Source: Paenibacillus sp. Soil522 (GTDB taxonomy: Bacteria > Bacillota > Bacilli > Paenibacillales > Paenibacillaceae). Taken from it: DNA of 64,000 nt. The stretch covers positions 220,601-284,600 of the forward strand of contig NZ_LMRV01000001.1 in the NCBI RefSeq assembly GCF_001428245.1. The letters are read 5' to 3'. The translations under genes and the position numbers were made by a program. The notes beneath the pieces are model-generated. The model ran no database searches. It saw only the letters and a list, made by a program, of their open reading frames with translations, and was not told where the DNA came from. Shown one piece after another: positions 25,834-34,694 of this stretch (position 1 is the first letter of the stretch; the number at the start of each line of letters is the position of its first letter).

Positions 25834-26130
25834 ATGATTGAATTAAAGGGTAGAACTAAAACAGTTGTAATAGAGGCGGAAGAAGGCTTGTCACTGCTTG
25901 ATCTTGCACTCAAGCATGATGTCGATTGGAGCTTTTCTTGTGCACGGGGCACCTGCGCCCGCTGCCGCTGCTTGATAACCGAAGGTGCGGACCAGCTGGA
26001 AGGCATAACGGACGAGGAATGGGACCGCCTTGAGCCTGAGGAGTTTGAGGAAGGATACCGGCTGGGCTGTCAGGCGATTGTCAAAACGGGAGCCGGAAAA
26101 ATAGCTGCTGCTAACAAACCATATTTTTAA
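25834..26130 (+). CDS. Plant-type [2Fe-2S] ferredoxin 1
   Basis: 98-aa ferredoxin. Cluster ligands are visible as C36-x4-C41-x2-C44 (SCARGTCARC) with the fourth Cys at 79 (LGCQA). An extra Cys at 46 is unusual. The acidic segment DEEWDRLEPEEFEEG suits partner docking. AAAGGGAGA lies upstream. It begins a three-gene module (ferredoxin, nucleotidyltransferase-fold, ferredoxin) inserted between yphE and yphF. Confidence 0.88.
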   Translation: MIELKGRTKTVVIEAEEGLSLLDLALKHDVDWSFSCARGTCARCRCLITEGADQLEGITDEEWDRLEPEEFEEGYRLGCQAIVKTGAGKIAAANKPYF

Positions 26131-26165
26131 TGCTGTAGAAGCTTTAGCTTCTATGCGGATTTATC

Positions 26166-26216
26166 GTAACCGCGAAACGGATTTACCGCCAGAGGATGAA
26201 GGAAGCCGTTTACGCC
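26166..26216 (+). repeat. Dispersed intergenic palindrome, copy B
   Basis: CGCGAAACGGATTTACCGCC, then AGAGGATGAAGG, then AAGCCGTTTACGC. It shares CGCGAAACG, CCGCCAGAGGA and GCCGTTTACGC with copy A, 680 bp upstream. Its presence argues that translation of the next gene starts after it. Confidence 0.5.
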
Positions 26217-26239
26217 CCGAAAAAAAGGAAGTGCCGGCG

Positions 26240-26842
26240 ATGACAGAACATGAACGCATTCATAAAGCGCTGGCTGCCGTGACCAAAGCCACACAATCAA
26301 GTCCAGCGAGATGGGTTATTGGCGGGAGCGCAAGCTTAATGCTTCGGGGACTTCCGTTATCCGCCGAACCGCGCGATTTGGATCTTTATTGCGATGATGA
26401 GGATGTTCATTCCATTTATCAGGCGCTCAAGTCTTTTGCGCTTGATGAACCTACAATTAGCGTAACCGAAATGTATCGCTCGAAGCTCAGCCATTTCCGC
26501 ATACATGACGTACAGGTTGAGCTGGTTGGAGGATTTCATGTGAAAGCTTGCGGCAGTCATTATGAGACAATGGTTCGCAAGCTGCTTATGCTTTTTGCAG
26601 AACGGGTTCATTTGAATGAAGCCGCATTGACGGTATCGATTGTACCGCTCGCGCATGAGCTTTGGTTTAACTATCTCCGCGACCGTATGGACCGCGTTGA
26701 TCAGATCATTCAAGCTTTTGCTAAAGCTCCGGCTCTGCATGTGGATGCGCTTCTTGCAATCGAAGCAAACAATACGTTCTCCATGGAAGCGAAGCGAAGC
26801 CTTCATCATTTGATAGCAGCTAGAGAGGGAGGTGGCTTGTAA
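26240..26842 (+). CDS. Nucleotidyltransferase-fold protein
   Basis: 200-aa protein with the hallmarks of the nucleotidyltransferase (NTase) superfamily: GGSAS (from residue 28) followed by RDLDLY with Asp46 and Asp48, and a third acidic residue at Glu94 (VQVELVGG). All three metal-binding positions are present. It resembles minimal NTases and AbiEii-like proteins. I start it at ATG 26240 (AAAGGAAG 8 nt upstream) because the longer frame from 26153 runs through an intergenic repeat. The stop overlaps the next ferredoxin start (TAATG). Substrate unknown. Confidence 0.75.
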   Translation: MTEHERIHKALAAVTKATQSSPARWVIGGSASLMLRGLPLSAEPRDLDLYCDDEDVHSIYQALKSFALDEPTISVTEMYRSKLSHFRIHDVQVELVGGFHVKACGSHYETMVRKLLMLFAERVHLNEAALTVSIVPLAHELWFNYLRDRMDRVDQIIQAFAKAPALHVDALLAIEANNTFSMEAKRSLHHLIAAREGGGL

Positions 26843-27189
26843 TGGACGGTGAGGTTACGTTTTGGCCATCGGGCCGTACGATTAAGGTTAAGCCGGGCAC
26901 GACGCTGTTAGACGCTGCCAGACGTGCCAATATACCGATACGAACGCGCTGCGGGGGCAAAGCCGCTTGCTTCATGTGCAAAGTCACTGTGAGGCCGGGC
27001 AGCGAGCTGCAGCCGATAGCGGATAATGAGAGGCGAAAGCTCTCAGGCTTAGAAGGTGACAACATTAGGCTTTCCTGCCAAGCAAAGGTGGCGGGAAAGG
27101 TAAATGTGGAAATTCCGTTAGATCCGCTTCGTTCGGCGGTGGCGCGCCAGCTTGCGCGGCAAGCGGAGGAAACCGACGAATTATGGTAG
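26842..27189 (+). CDS. [2Fe-2S] ferredoxin 2
   Basis: 115-aa ferredoxin with ligands C37-x5-C43-x2-C46 (RCGGKAACFMC) and C79 (LSCQAKV). This is adrenodoxin/vertebrate-type spacing, unlike ferredoxin 1 (x4). The C-terminus is longer and charged (RQLARQAEETDELW). It is translationally coupled to the NTase-fold gene (TAATG). Confidence 0.87.
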   Translation: MDGEVTFWPSGRTIKVKPGTTLLDAARRANIPIRTRCGGKAACFMCKVTVRPGSELQPIADNERRKLSGLEGDNIRLSCQAKVAGKVNVEIPLDPLRSAVARQLARQAEETDELW

Positions 27190-27277
27190 CAGCGCTTGCG
27201 AGGCAGTTTGTTTTACAATGCTAAGCTTATGCTTACGAAGTAGGTTTGCTCCACAAACCTTGTAGGAGGAAAATGTG

Positions 27278-28030
27278 ATGAATCGATTTAGAATGGGGGG
27301 GCAGCGCCGTCTTACACAACATTCAGCGGCGTTTGCTGCTTTATTATTCATGCTGTTATCTTTGTCAGGATGCATGTATCCGAAGGATCAGTTTATGCAA
27401 AATCAGGTCGCTCCCAAAGAGGCCGTACGGAACGTGCAGGCGGCGATTGATCAATATAAAGCTGAAACAGGCATGCTGCCAATCAAAAACAGCACGGCCG
27501 AAACGCCGAAGTATGAAAAGTTTTATGTCGATTTCGCAAAGCTCGGGCGGACAGGCTATTTAACCGACATTCCCTCCTCTGCCTTTGAAAACGGCGGCAG
27601 CTATAGTTTCCTCGTCCTTGACGAAGAGACGAAGCCTCGGGTTAAGCTGCTCGACATATTAGCCTTTCAAAGGATAAATGACATTCAAAGCTGGGTAACA
27701 GCTTATATTCAGACAAACAGCGAGCTCCCGAAAGGGGAACAGATGTATCCGGGTTTTTATCAGATTGATTACAAAAGCATGAATAAGACCGTCCCGGCTA
27801 TCCGAAGTGTTTTCTCAGGCCAAACGATTCAAGCGCTTGTGGATGACAACGGTGTTGTATACTCCGATTACGGAATCGATATTATGCAATTTGTGCAAAA
27901 AAGCGGTAAAACCGATTTCGATGCCGCGTTTGATTTGCGTACTCTGCTGGTTGACGGTACCGATTTTGTCCCCGTTAAATCTCCAGCCTACCGCCTTGTG
28001 AACAATGAGCCGCAGGCCGTCCGGCCGTAG
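27278..28030 (+). CDS. yphF: YphF-like lipoprotein
   Basis: Exported lipoprotein of about 250 aa. The signal peptide ends in LSLSGC, so the Cys is lipidated. Conserved-looking segments include AIDQYKAETGMLPIKN and a long region of tyrosine-rich beta pattern. Position before spoIVA matches B. subtilis yphF. AGGAGG lies close before the start; GTG 27275 is one codon upstream and also possible. Function unknown. A 300-bp gap follows before spoIVA. Confidence 0.75.
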   Translation: MNRFRMGGQRRLTQHSAAFAALLFMLLSLSGCMYPKDQFMQNQVAPKEAVRNVQAAIDQYKAETGMLPIKNSTAETPKYEKFYVDFAKLGRTGYLTDIPSSAFENGGSYSFLVLDEETKPRVKLLDILAFQRINDIQSWVTAYIQTNSELPKGEQMYPGFYQIDYKSMNKTVPAIRSVFSGQTIQALVDDNGVVYSDYGIDIMQFVQKSGKTDFDAAFDLRTLLVDGTDFVPVKSPAYRLVNNEPQAVRP

Positions 28031-28200
28031 GAAAAGTCTGGTTTTATCTATACGATAGCTTTATTCCTTTCCCTGACTATTAGTCTCGGAGAGGATTTTT
28101 TTTGGCCGTTTCGGTCATAGATATGCTCTTTTTCTCATATAACTCAATCTTGGAAGGGAAGCCCTAAGACGAGGAAAAAAAGATTTCGTAGAAGGAATCG

Positions 28201-28228
28201 TCATAATCGGAAAGCCTGCACATAAGAT
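28201..28228 (+). promoter_or_regulatory. Candidate SigE promoter of spoIVA
   Basis: TCATAATC at 28201-28208 and CATAAGAT at 28221-28228 resemble the mother-cell SigE boxes (kmATAttt / CATACAnT) at near-normal spacing. spoIVA is SigE-dependent in B. subtilis. The rest of 28031-28328 shows only a weak T-rich terminator near 28100. Confidence 0.4.
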
Positions 28229-28328
28229 GTTACTAGTCCAAAAAGCATGTACGAGTTGCGTCGCTGGCCTGCCCTATTGACCGGTGGATGGCGGCGAACC
28301 GGAAAAATCAATTGGGAGGGGATATTCA

Positions 28329-29807
28329 GTGGAGAAAGTGGACATTTTCAAGGACATAGCCGAAAGAACCGGCGGGGATATTTACCTCGGTGTTGTCGGG
28401 GCGGTCCGGACGGGCAAATCAACGTTTATTAAACGGTTTATGGAGACGGTTGTACTTCCGAACATAGCTAACGAATCAGACCGTGTGAGAGCCGTGGACG
28501 AACTTCCTCAAAGCGCCGCAGGTAAGACGATCATGACTACAGAGCCTAAATTTGTTCCGAATCAAGCGGTGAAGCTCAGGGTTACCGATGGACTTGAGGT
28601 AAACATGAGACTGGTCGATTGCGTTGGATATGCCGTTGAGGGCGCGAAAGGCTATGAGGACGAAAATGGTCCGCGTATGATCACGACCCCTTGGTTCGAT
28701 GAGCCGATACCGTTTCAGGAAGCGGCTGAGATTGGAACGCGTAAAGTAATCCAAGAGCATTCAACACTAGGTGTGGTTGTCACGACAGACGGCACAATCG
28801 CAGAAATTCCGCGCAGCTCCTATGTCGTAGCTGAAGAGCGCGTCATTAACGAGCTGAAGGAAGTCGGCAAACCATTTGTGCTCGTCATTAACTCCACCCG
28901 CCCTAAGAGTGAAGAAGCGCTGCAATTGCGGAATGAGCTTCAAGCGAAATACGATATACCGGTTATGACGCTTAGCGTAGCGACCATGGGCGAGGAGGAA
29001 GTCATCTCCGTTTTGCGGGAAGTACTGTACGAGTTCCCTGTTCATGAGGTGAATGTTAACTTACCGAGCTGGGTTATGGTGCTGAACGACAATCACTGGC
29101 TGCGCAGCAACTACGAGAGCTCAGTGCGCGATACCGTCAAAGATATTCGAAGACTGCGGGACGTCGACCGGGTGGTCACCCAGTTCATGGAATATGATTT
29201 CATTGCCCGAGCCGGCTTGAGCGGCATGAACATGGGGCAGGGTGTCGCCGAAATCGACCTGTACGCTCCGGATGAGCTGTACGACCGTATTCTGATGGAG
29301 GTTGTCGGAGTTGAGATAAGGGGTAAAGATCATCTGCTGCAGCTGATGCAGGAGTTCTCACATGCCAAACGGGAATATGACCGCTTCGCAGAATCGCTGG
29401 AAATGGTCAAAACGACCGGTTACGGCATTGCGGCGCCGACACTTGCGGAAATGGCACTCGACGAGCCGGAACTGATTCGCCAAGGCTCTCGCTTCGGGGT
29501 TAGACTGAAGGCTACAGCACCGTCCATTCATATGATCCGCGTCGATGTGGAATCGGAATTCGCTCCAATTATCGGCACGGAGAAACAAAGCGAAGAGCTG
29601 GTCAGATACTTAATGCAAGACTTTGAGAACGATCCGATCAAAATTTGGGAGTCTGATATTTTCGGCCGTTCCCTGCACTCGATTGTGCGAGAGGGCATTC
29701 AAGGCAAAATCGCCATGATGCCGGACAACGCGCGCTATAAGTTGCAGGAAACGCTAGGCCGCATTATCAATGAGGGCTCCGGGGGTTTAATTGCGATCAT
29801 CCTGTAG
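28329..29807 (+). CDS. spoIVA: Stage IV sporulation protein A, spore coat ATPase
   Basis: Morphogenetic ATPase that polymerises on the forespore surface and forms the base of the coat. The Walker A motif GAVRTGKST is at residues 24-32 and VVVTTDGT lies in the GTPase-like domain. The C-terminus ends EGSGGLIAIIL. Starting at GTG 28329 (GGAGGGG 7 nt upstream) gives 492 aa, the same as B. subtilis SpoIVA, and MEKVDIFKDIAERTGGDIYL at the N-terminus. An upstream in-frame ATG at 28284 is not needed. Confidence 0.97.
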   Translation: MEKVDIFKDIAERTGGDIYLGVVGAVRTGKSTFIKRFMETVVLPNIANESDRVRAVDELPQSAAGKTIMTTEPKFVPNQAVKLRVTDGLEVNMRLVDCVGYAVEGAKGYEDENGPRMITTPWFDEPIPFQEAAEIGTRKVIQEHSTLGVVVTTDGTIAEIPRSSYVVAEERVINELKEVGKPFVLVINSTRPKSEEALQLRNELQAKYDIPVMTLSVATMGEEEVISVLREVLYEFPVHEVNVNLPSWVMVLNDNHWLRSNYESSVRDTVKDIRRLRDVDRVVTQFMEYDFIARAGLSGMNMGQGVAEIDLYAPDELYDRILMEVVGVEIRGKDHLLQLMQEFSHAKREYDRFAESLEMVKTTGYGIAAPTLAEMALDEPELIRQGSRFGVRLKATAPSIHMIRVDVESEFAPIIGTEKQSEELVRYLMQDFENDPIKIWESDIFGRSLHSIVREGIQGKIAMMPDNARYKLQETLGRIINEGSGGLIAIIL

Positions 29808-29832
29808 CTGAATGAATCTAGTATACGAATAG

Positions 29833-29862
29833 GCCGCTACCAAACAGGGAGCGGCTTTATTT
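29833..29862 (+). terminator. Terminator of spoIVA
   Basis: GCCGCT pairs with AGCGGC around an 11-nt loop with a possible CC/GG extension, followed by TTTATTTG. Confidence 0.75.
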
Positions 29863-29888
29863 GTTTTGGAGGAATTGATCGTTAGCAC

Positions 29889-29917
29889 TTGAAATTGGCA
29901 AACGGCTGTATTACTAT
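29889..29917 (+). promoter_or_regulatory. Possible SigA promoter of hbs
   Basis: TTGAAA, 17-bp spacer, TACTAT. The -10 is imperfect. The leader to the HU gene would be about 110 nt. Confidence 0.35.
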
Positions 29918-30036
29918 AGGTTTGTTCAGGCAAAAGGTATATTTTTGAAGATTTCCGTTAATAAGAGGGATAAGATGAGAGTTTATATGCTTACAATGAA
30001 AACGTTGCCGTAAGTGACTTTGGAGGAGGTGAAACA

Positions 30037-30312
30037 ATGAACAAAACAGACTTGATTTCAAAAGTAGCTGAGTTGACTGATCTTTCGAAAAAAGATGCGA
30101 CAAAAGCAGTTGATGCTGTTTTTGATGCTATTTCCGATGCGTTGCAAAGCGGAGATAAAGTGCAATTAGTTGGATTTGGTAACTTCGAAGTTCGCGAGCG
30201 CCAAGCACGTAAAGGCCGCAACCCGCAAACGGGAGATCCAATCGAGATCGCGGCAAGCAAAACGCCTGCTTTCAAACCGGGAAAATCTCTCAAGGACCTC
30301 GTATCCAATTAA
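30037..30312 (+). CDS. hbs: DNA-binding protein HU
   Basis: 91-aa histone-like protein. It starts [21 protein letters not shown] and has the DNA-contacting beta arm [26 protein letters not shown] with Pro in the arm tip. It bends and compacts DNA. GGAGGTG lies 8 nt before the ATG. Codon choice suggests high expression. Position after spoIVA matches B. subtilis. Confidence 0.96.
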   Translation: MNKTDLISKVAELTDLSKKDATKAVDAVFDAISDALQSGDKVQLVGFGNFEVRERQARKGRNPQTGDPIEIAASKTPAFKPGKSLKDLVSN

Positions 30313-30323
30313 GTATAAGCAAG

Positions 30324-30413
30324 CGCAAACGGCTTACGCCGCCAACCATTGGCGGCATTGGCGCGTTTTGCGGCTAGTGACGTCCGGACGGACTGCCGTT
30401 CGGGCGTCTTTTG
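30324..30413 (+). terminator. Double hairpin terminator after hbs
   Basis: First hairpin at 30324-30372: CGCAAAC/GTTTTGCG enclosing a perfect GCCGCCAA-CCA-TTGGCGGC. Second at 30379-30408: GACGTCCG/CGGGCGTC (one wobble) followed by TTTTG, which is the actual terminator. Confidence 0.75.
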
Positions 30414-30505
30414 TTTATATACGAGCGGGAATAGATTGCACAAACGTCATACTTCCACTATAATTCACATGGATAGTTTGGAATTTCGGATGCGGAGGGA
30501 TAACG

Positions 30506-30727
30506 ATGGAGCCTGTACATGGCGAGTATATTGTTGTAAAAGCAAAGGATCAGGGCGTTCAAGTCATCGGTTTAACACGCGGACTGGACACAAAATTTCA
30601 TCATACGGAAAAGCTGGACAAAAATGAAATTTTAATTTGCCAATTTACCGATCATACTTCGGCAATTAAAATTCGCGGTAAAGCGGTCGTAATGACGAAA
30701 TACGGAACAATGGAAACCGATCAGTAG
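30506..30727 (+). CDS. mtrB: trp RNA-binding attenuation protein (TRAP)
   Basis: 73-aa subunit of the 11-mer TRAP ring that binds tryptophan and then RNA with (G/U)AG repeats. The core GLTRGLDTKFHHTEKLDK and QFTDHTSAIKIRG is almost identical to the B. subtilis protein. The three RNA-contact residues correspond to K36, K55 and R57 here. Its target site before trpE is in the same window (41036-41099). The folE (mtrA) gene that precedes mtrB in B. subtilis is absent; hbs is directly upstream. Confidence 0.96.
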   Translation: MEPVHGEYIVVKAKDQGVQVIGLTRGLDTKFHHTEKLDKNEILICQFTDHTSAIKIRGKAVVMTKYGTMETDQ

Positions 30728-30741
30728 CAAGCACGTGAAAG

Positions 30742-30765
30742 GCAGGCGAAGCCTGCTTTTTTTTT
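30742..30765 (+). terminator. Terminator of mtrB
   Basis: GCAGGC-GAA-GCCTGC followed by nine T; nearly the same hairpin as at 17434. Confidence 0.88.
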
Positions 30766-30857
30766 GCCTGCTTACTGTCCGAATATTCATCAGGCACCGC
30801 TCGTACAATGAAGTATGAACTCATTTTGGACGATGGGCAAATAGTTGGAGGTGCAGG

Positions 30858-31433
30858 GTGAACATCGGAAAACCACTCCTAACCGCATGTATGACCGCTG
30901 TAGCGGTAACGTTATTATTCACTTGGCTTCCTCATGCAGCATGGCAGCACGAGGCTAATCCAGGTGATGTGGCTGTCTTTCACGCAACACCGGCCGTTCG
31001 GCTTACCAACAGCAATTTAGTGGACGTTCTTATCGCTATTCAGCTAAATGAACGCTTGAGTAAGGCAGAGTGGAGCAATGGGATTTTGTCCGTTGACATG
31101 AGAGTCAGCACGACCGAGGGAAGGCCCTCGGTATGGTTTGCGGATGTAGAGAAGCTGGTGCGCGTCTCCTTCCTGCAATTAGAAAATGTAAAGCGTGTGC
31201 TTATCCGGATCGTTGAGGAGAAGCCGGACGGCGCAGCATTGCTTGCCGCAGTCGATGTGAGGAAAACAGACGACTGGCTCATTCAAGAGATGGACCGGCT
31301 TTCTCAAGCTGATCCGGTGCATGACGAGCTGTGGCGAAAAAGACTACGGGTAAGCTTTACCTCAGCGTGGGAAGAGCGGTTTGGACCGGTATCAGGATTT
31401 ACGGTAAAGCCTGCCTCCATTTCGCAGCTTTAA
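30858..31433 (+). CDS. Unknown exported or anchored protein
   Basis: 191 aa, not recognised. One N-terminal hydrophobic segment (about 7-28, LLTACMTAVAVTLLFTWLPHAAW) suggests export with an anchor or signal peptide. The rest is soluble with alternating beta pattern (ILSVDMRVSTTEGRPSVWFADVEKLVRVSF) and no Cys. GGAGGTGCAGG precedes GTG 30858. It lies between mtrB and the heptaprenyl diphosphate synthase genes, where B. subtilis has nothing. Confidence 0.7.
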   Translation: MNIGKPLLTACMTAVAVTLLFTWLPHAAWQHEANPGDVAVFHATPAVRLTNSNLVDVLIAIQLNERLSKAEWSNGILSVDMRVSTTEGRPSVWFADVEKLVRVSFLQLENVKRVLIRIVEEKPDGAALLAAVDVRKTDDWLIQEMDRLSQADPVHDELWRKRLRVSFTSAWEERFGPVSGFTVKPASISQL

Positions 31434-31497
31434 AAGGGATGTATGTTGCAATTTGTTGAACAAGCGGGCTGAATCGTATGCTCTTTAGAAAAAGTTG

Positions 31498-31506
31498 TGC
31501 TATAAT
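31498..31506 (+). promoter_or_regulatory. Extended -10 promoter of hepS
   Basis: TGC-TATAAT: a perfect -10 with the TGn extension, 54 nt before the hepS start. No good -35 is visible, as is common for extended -10 promoters. Confidence 0.5.
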
Positions 31507-31559
31507 AGTTTAGATTATTGAGCGGCGATTTGCGCTTCTCTGTTCGGAGGCTTCCCCAA

Positions 31560-32429
31560 ATGAAAACATACCGTATACCTGAAATAGCTCAAAAGTATGT
31601 GGAACACGACATCATACAAGCACATACGGCGCTTCCTGACTTTCCCGACGCACGGCTTCGCTCGCTCTATGCGTTTCTGAACGAGCAGGAGTCCCTCAAG
31701 ACGCGCAGCGAACTCTATACGCTTGTCATATCACTCGTACAGCTGGGGATGGACACGCATGATTTAATCGATACGGACCTCGAGCGGCGAACTGAGCCGG
31801 AAATGCGCTCAAGACAGCTAAAGGTGCTTGCGGGGGATTACTTTAGTGCGACATTTTATCAATTGCTTTCGCAAGCCGGCCAAATTGACATGATTTCCAA
31901 AATCAGCGGCGCGGTCTCCGAAGTGAACAGGCTGAAAGTCAATCTTTACGTTCGGATGAGACAGCTCAAAATGTCCGCGGAGGAATATTTGAGCCTCACG
32001 GTGCAGCTTAAAGCCACCTTGTTTCACATTTTCTCAGGCGTCATGGAGGGTTCGCTGTCTCACGGCTGGTCAAAGATTCTTGACGGCGTTAGCCGTTGCG
32101 AGGCCGTGGTTGATGAACTCGTCCGCATGGAATATCCGGCTCGATTCGATAAGAGTTGGGCCTACTGGCATCTGCTGCAAGAGGGTACCGATGAGGAGCG
32201 TCAGCAGCTTAATCAGCGCATGCATGAGCCTGCATTCATTAACAGTTTGGCGGAAAAATATAATGTGCGCAGCCAGCTCAAGGCAAAGCTGAAACATTCA
32301 GCGGATGCCGTGAAGTCATTAGCTGGCAAGCTGGAATCGGACAAGTTGCTCCGTGAATTGACTGCGATCGTCGATGCGCTGTTGAACGAACATACCGGTT
32401 TCACGCCTGCACTCAACGAGACGAGGTGA
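31560..32429 (+). CDS. hepS: Heptaprenyl diphosphate synthase component 1
   Basis: Small regulatory subunit (GerCA/HepS family) of the two-component enzyme that makes the C35 side chain of menaquinone-7. All-helical, 289 aa, with [14 protein letters not shown] and [18 protein letters not shown], and no DDxxD motif, as expected for component 1. ATG 31560 follows GGAGG at 9 nt. Identity rests partly on the gene order hepS-menG-...-hepT. Confidence 0.85.
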   Translation: MKTYRIPEIAQKYVEHDIIQAHTALPDFPDARLRSLYAFLNEQESLKTRSELYTLVISLVQLGMDTHDLIDTDLERRTEPEMRSRQLKVLAGDYFSATFYQLLSQAGQIDMISKISGAVSEVNRLKVNLYVRMRQLKMSAEEYLSLTVQLKATLFHIFSGVMEGSLSHGWSKILDGVSRCEAVVDELVRMEYPARFDKSWAYWHLLQEGTDEERQQLNQRMHEPAFINSLAEKYNVRSQLKAKLKHSADAVKSLAGKLESDKLLRELTAIVDALLNEHTGFTPALNETR

Positions 32430-32437
32430 CTTTAAGG

Positions 32438-33154
32438 ATGGATACGAACTCCAAAAGCCATGTACATGGCGTATTTGAACGGATTGCACCGAAATACGAT
32501 TTAATGAATGATCTCATCAGCTTCCGCCGCCATAAGGCTTGGCGTAAATTTACGATGAAGAAAATGAACGTAGCGCCTGGACAAACCGCGCTGGATCTTT
32601 GCTGCGGCACCTGCGATTGGACGATTGCACTTGCTGACGCAAGCGTAACCGGGAAGGTCGTTGGGCTGGATTTTAGTCAAAACATGCTTGACGTCGGAGC
32701 CGCTAAAGTAGAAAAGCTGGGATTAAACAAGCAAATTACGTTAGTTCAAGGCAATGCAATGAGCCTGCCCTTCGAGGATGATACCTTTGATTTCGTGACG
32801 ATTGGCTTCGGACTACGCAATGTGCCTGACTATTTACAGGTTTTAAATGAAATGCGGCGCGTCGTGAGACCGGGCGGTATGGTGGTATGCTTAGAAGTTT
32901 CCAAGCCTACCTGGCAGCCCTTCAAAGCCATGTATAACTTGTATTTCGAGCGTTTATTGCCATTAATGGGCAAGTTTGTCGCAAAGAGCTTTCAAGAATA
33001 CAAATGGCTTCCTGAATCGCTCAAAATGTTCCCCGGTCGACAGCAGCTTGCAGAGCTGTTTGAAGAAGCGGGTCTTCAGCAGGTGAAGGCATATCCTCTG
33101 ACCGGCGGAGTAGCTGCGCTGCATATGGGGACAAAGGAGAAGAAGCAGCAATGA
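32438..33154 (+). CDS. menG: Demethylmenaquinone methyltransferase
   Basis: SAM-dependent C-methyltransferase (UbiE/MenG, GerCB) for the last step of menaquinone synthesis. Signatures: [17 protein letters not shown], the SAM motif [15 protein letters not shown], and [24 protein letters not shown]. Length is 238 aa. I choose ATG 32438 after GAGGTGAC. The stop overlaps the next start by 4 nt. Confidence 0.94.
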   Translation: MDTNSKSHVHGVFERIAPKYDLMNDLISFRRHKAWRKFTMKKMNVAPGQTALDLCCGTCDWTIALADASVTGKVVGLDFSQNMLDVGAAKVEKLGLNKQITLVQGNAMSLPFEDDTFDFVTIGFGLRNVPDYLQVLNEMRRVVRPGGMVVCLEVSKPTWQPFKAMYNLYFERLLPLMGKFVAKSFQEYKWLPESLKMFPGRQQLAELFEEAGLQQVKAYPLTGGVAALHMGTKEKKQQ

Positions 33155-34026
33155 TTCGCAAACTACGCATTATTTTAGAAATGATTAAGTTTGAGCATAC
33201 GGTTTTTGCATTGCCGTTCGCCTTTATGGGAGCGATTTTGGGCGCAGTGATGATGGAGCAGCGTCTTCCTTCATGGGGAGAGATCGGCTGGATTACGCTT
33301 GCGATGTTCGGTGCCCGCAGCGCAGCGATGAGCTTGAATCGTCTCATCGATAAAGCGATTGATCTGCGCAACCAGCGTACGGAGAAACGGGCGATTCCCG
33401 CCGGTTTGATTAAGACGGCGGAGGTATTGCTGTTTATTATCGTTTCATTCATTTTGCTGTTCGTAGCATGTGCGAATTTGGCGCCGATCGCGCTCAAGTT
33501 GATGCCAATCGCGGTTGTCATGCTGGTGCTTTATTCTTATACGAAGCGCTTCACATGGTTATGTCACATTTTCCTAGGCTTTACGATCGCACTGTCGCCG
33601 CTTGGCGGTTGGGTTGCGATTACAGGCGGATTTGATCCGGCTGCATGGCTTCTGTTTATAACGGTTGCTTTGTGGATTGCAGGTTTTGATATCATTTATG
33701 CGACTCAAGATTTTGAATATGACCGCAATGCAGGCTTATATTCGATTCCGGCTCGATTCGGCATTGCTGAAGCGCTTTGGATCGCCCGTGCGCTGCATGT
33801 CGTTACGGCAATCGGCTTTGTTGCGTTGTTTTGGCTAACGGACCTGAGCTGGATGTATTTGCTGGGAACGTTAATCTCCATTTCGTTATTGTTCTACCAG
33901 CACTGGCTAGTTCGTCCAAACGATTTATCACGCGTTCAAACTGCGTTTTTTGGAATGAACGGTACATTAAGCGTCTTGCTGTTTTTATTTACAATCGTTG
34001 ATTTGTTGGTGATTCACCAATGGTAG
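33151..34026 (+). CDS. mqnP: UbiA-family prenyltransferase, probable MqnP
   Basis: Polytopic membrane prenyltransferase, 291 aa. The first Asp-rich motif is [17 protein letters not shown] and the second is [13 protein letters not shown], both needed for Mg-prenyl diphosphate binding. Adjacent ubiX and mqnA point to the futalosine pathway, where MqnP prenylates the naphthoate precursor. It could also be described as 4-hydroxybenzoate polyprenyltransferase-like. It overlaps both neighbours by 4-7 nt. Confidence 0.87.
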   Translation: MIRKLRIILEMIKFEHTVFALPFAFMGAILGAVMMEQRLPSWGEIGWITLAMFGARSAAMSLNRLIDKAIDLRNQRTEKRAIPAGLIKTAEVLLFIIVSFILLFVACANLAPIALKLMPIAVVMLVLYSYTKRFTWLCHIFLGFTIALSPLGGWVAITGGFDPAAWLLFITVALWIAGFDIIYATQDFEYDRNAGLYSIPARFGIAEALWIARALHVVTAIGFVALFWLTDLSWMYLLGTLISISLLFYQHWLVRPNDLSRVQTAFFGMNGTLSVLLFLFTIVDLLVIHQW

Positions 34027-34694
34027 CCGGCAGCAAGGACGTATATGTACCTGGCTGGACGAATCGATGGGTGGTCGGCATAACAGGAGCCAGCGGTTCC
34101 ATTTATGGCATCCGGCTCATCGAAGTGCTTCTTGAGATGAATTATGAGGTTCATTTGGTCGTTACGGAAGCAGGCTGGCGGGTGCTGAAGGAAGAGCTCG
34201 GCTGGGAGACGACGCGTCGCTCAGCGGCGATAGAACAGCGCTTCGGCGATGCAATTGTCGACAAAAGGCTTGTGTTCCATCCGAATGCGGATATAGGCGC
34301 AAGTATAGCAAGCGGCTCTTACCGCGTTCAAGGAATGGTTATTGTGCCGTGCTCGATGGGGACGCTTGCGTCAATCTCGCACGGCATTTCCGATGACTTG
34401 ATGACTAGAGCTGCGGATGTCATGCTTAAAGAGAATCGGCAGCTGCTTATCATACCAAGAGAAACGCCGCTTCATGCTATTCATCTCGAAAATATGCTGA
34501 AGTTAGCACGTCTTGGTGTTAGAATCATTCCGGCAATGCCGGCTTTTTATTACAAACCGCAATCAATGGATGAAATGATTAATTTTATGGTTGGAAAATT
34601 ACTTGACAATATGTTAATCGAACATGATTTGTACAGAAGATGGGGAGATGAACAGAATGGGCATGAATCGCCCGATCACCATCGGAAGAATTGA
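34020..34694 (+). CDS. ubiX: UbiX-type flavin prenyltransferase
   Basis: Makes prenylated FMN, the cofactor of UbiD-type decarboxylases. The N-terminal flavin-binding motif VVGITGASGSIYGIRLIEVL is clear. PCSMGTLASISHGISDDLMTRAADV and PRETPLHAIHLENMLKLARLG are family signatures. Length 224 aa. In the futalosine pathway this protein serves the decarboxylation step with a UbiD homologue, which is not in this window. The 3' end overlaps mqnA. Confidence 0.92.
   Translation: MVAGSKDVYVPGWTNRWVVGITGASGSIYGIRLIEVLLEMNYEVHLVVTEAGWRVLKEELGWETTRRSAAIEQRFGDAIVDKRLVFHPNADIGASIASGSYRVQGMVIVPCSMGTLASISHGISDDLMTRAADVMLKENRQLLIIPRETPLHAIHLENMLKLARLGVRIIPAMPAFYYKPQSMDEMINFMVGKLLDNMLIEHDLYRRWGDEQNGHESPDHHRKN

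Noticed and set aside
26153-26239. N-terminal extension of the nucleotidyltransferase-fold gene
   Set aside because: Covers a dispersed intergenic palindrome and lacks a ribosome binding site; ATG 26240 has one.
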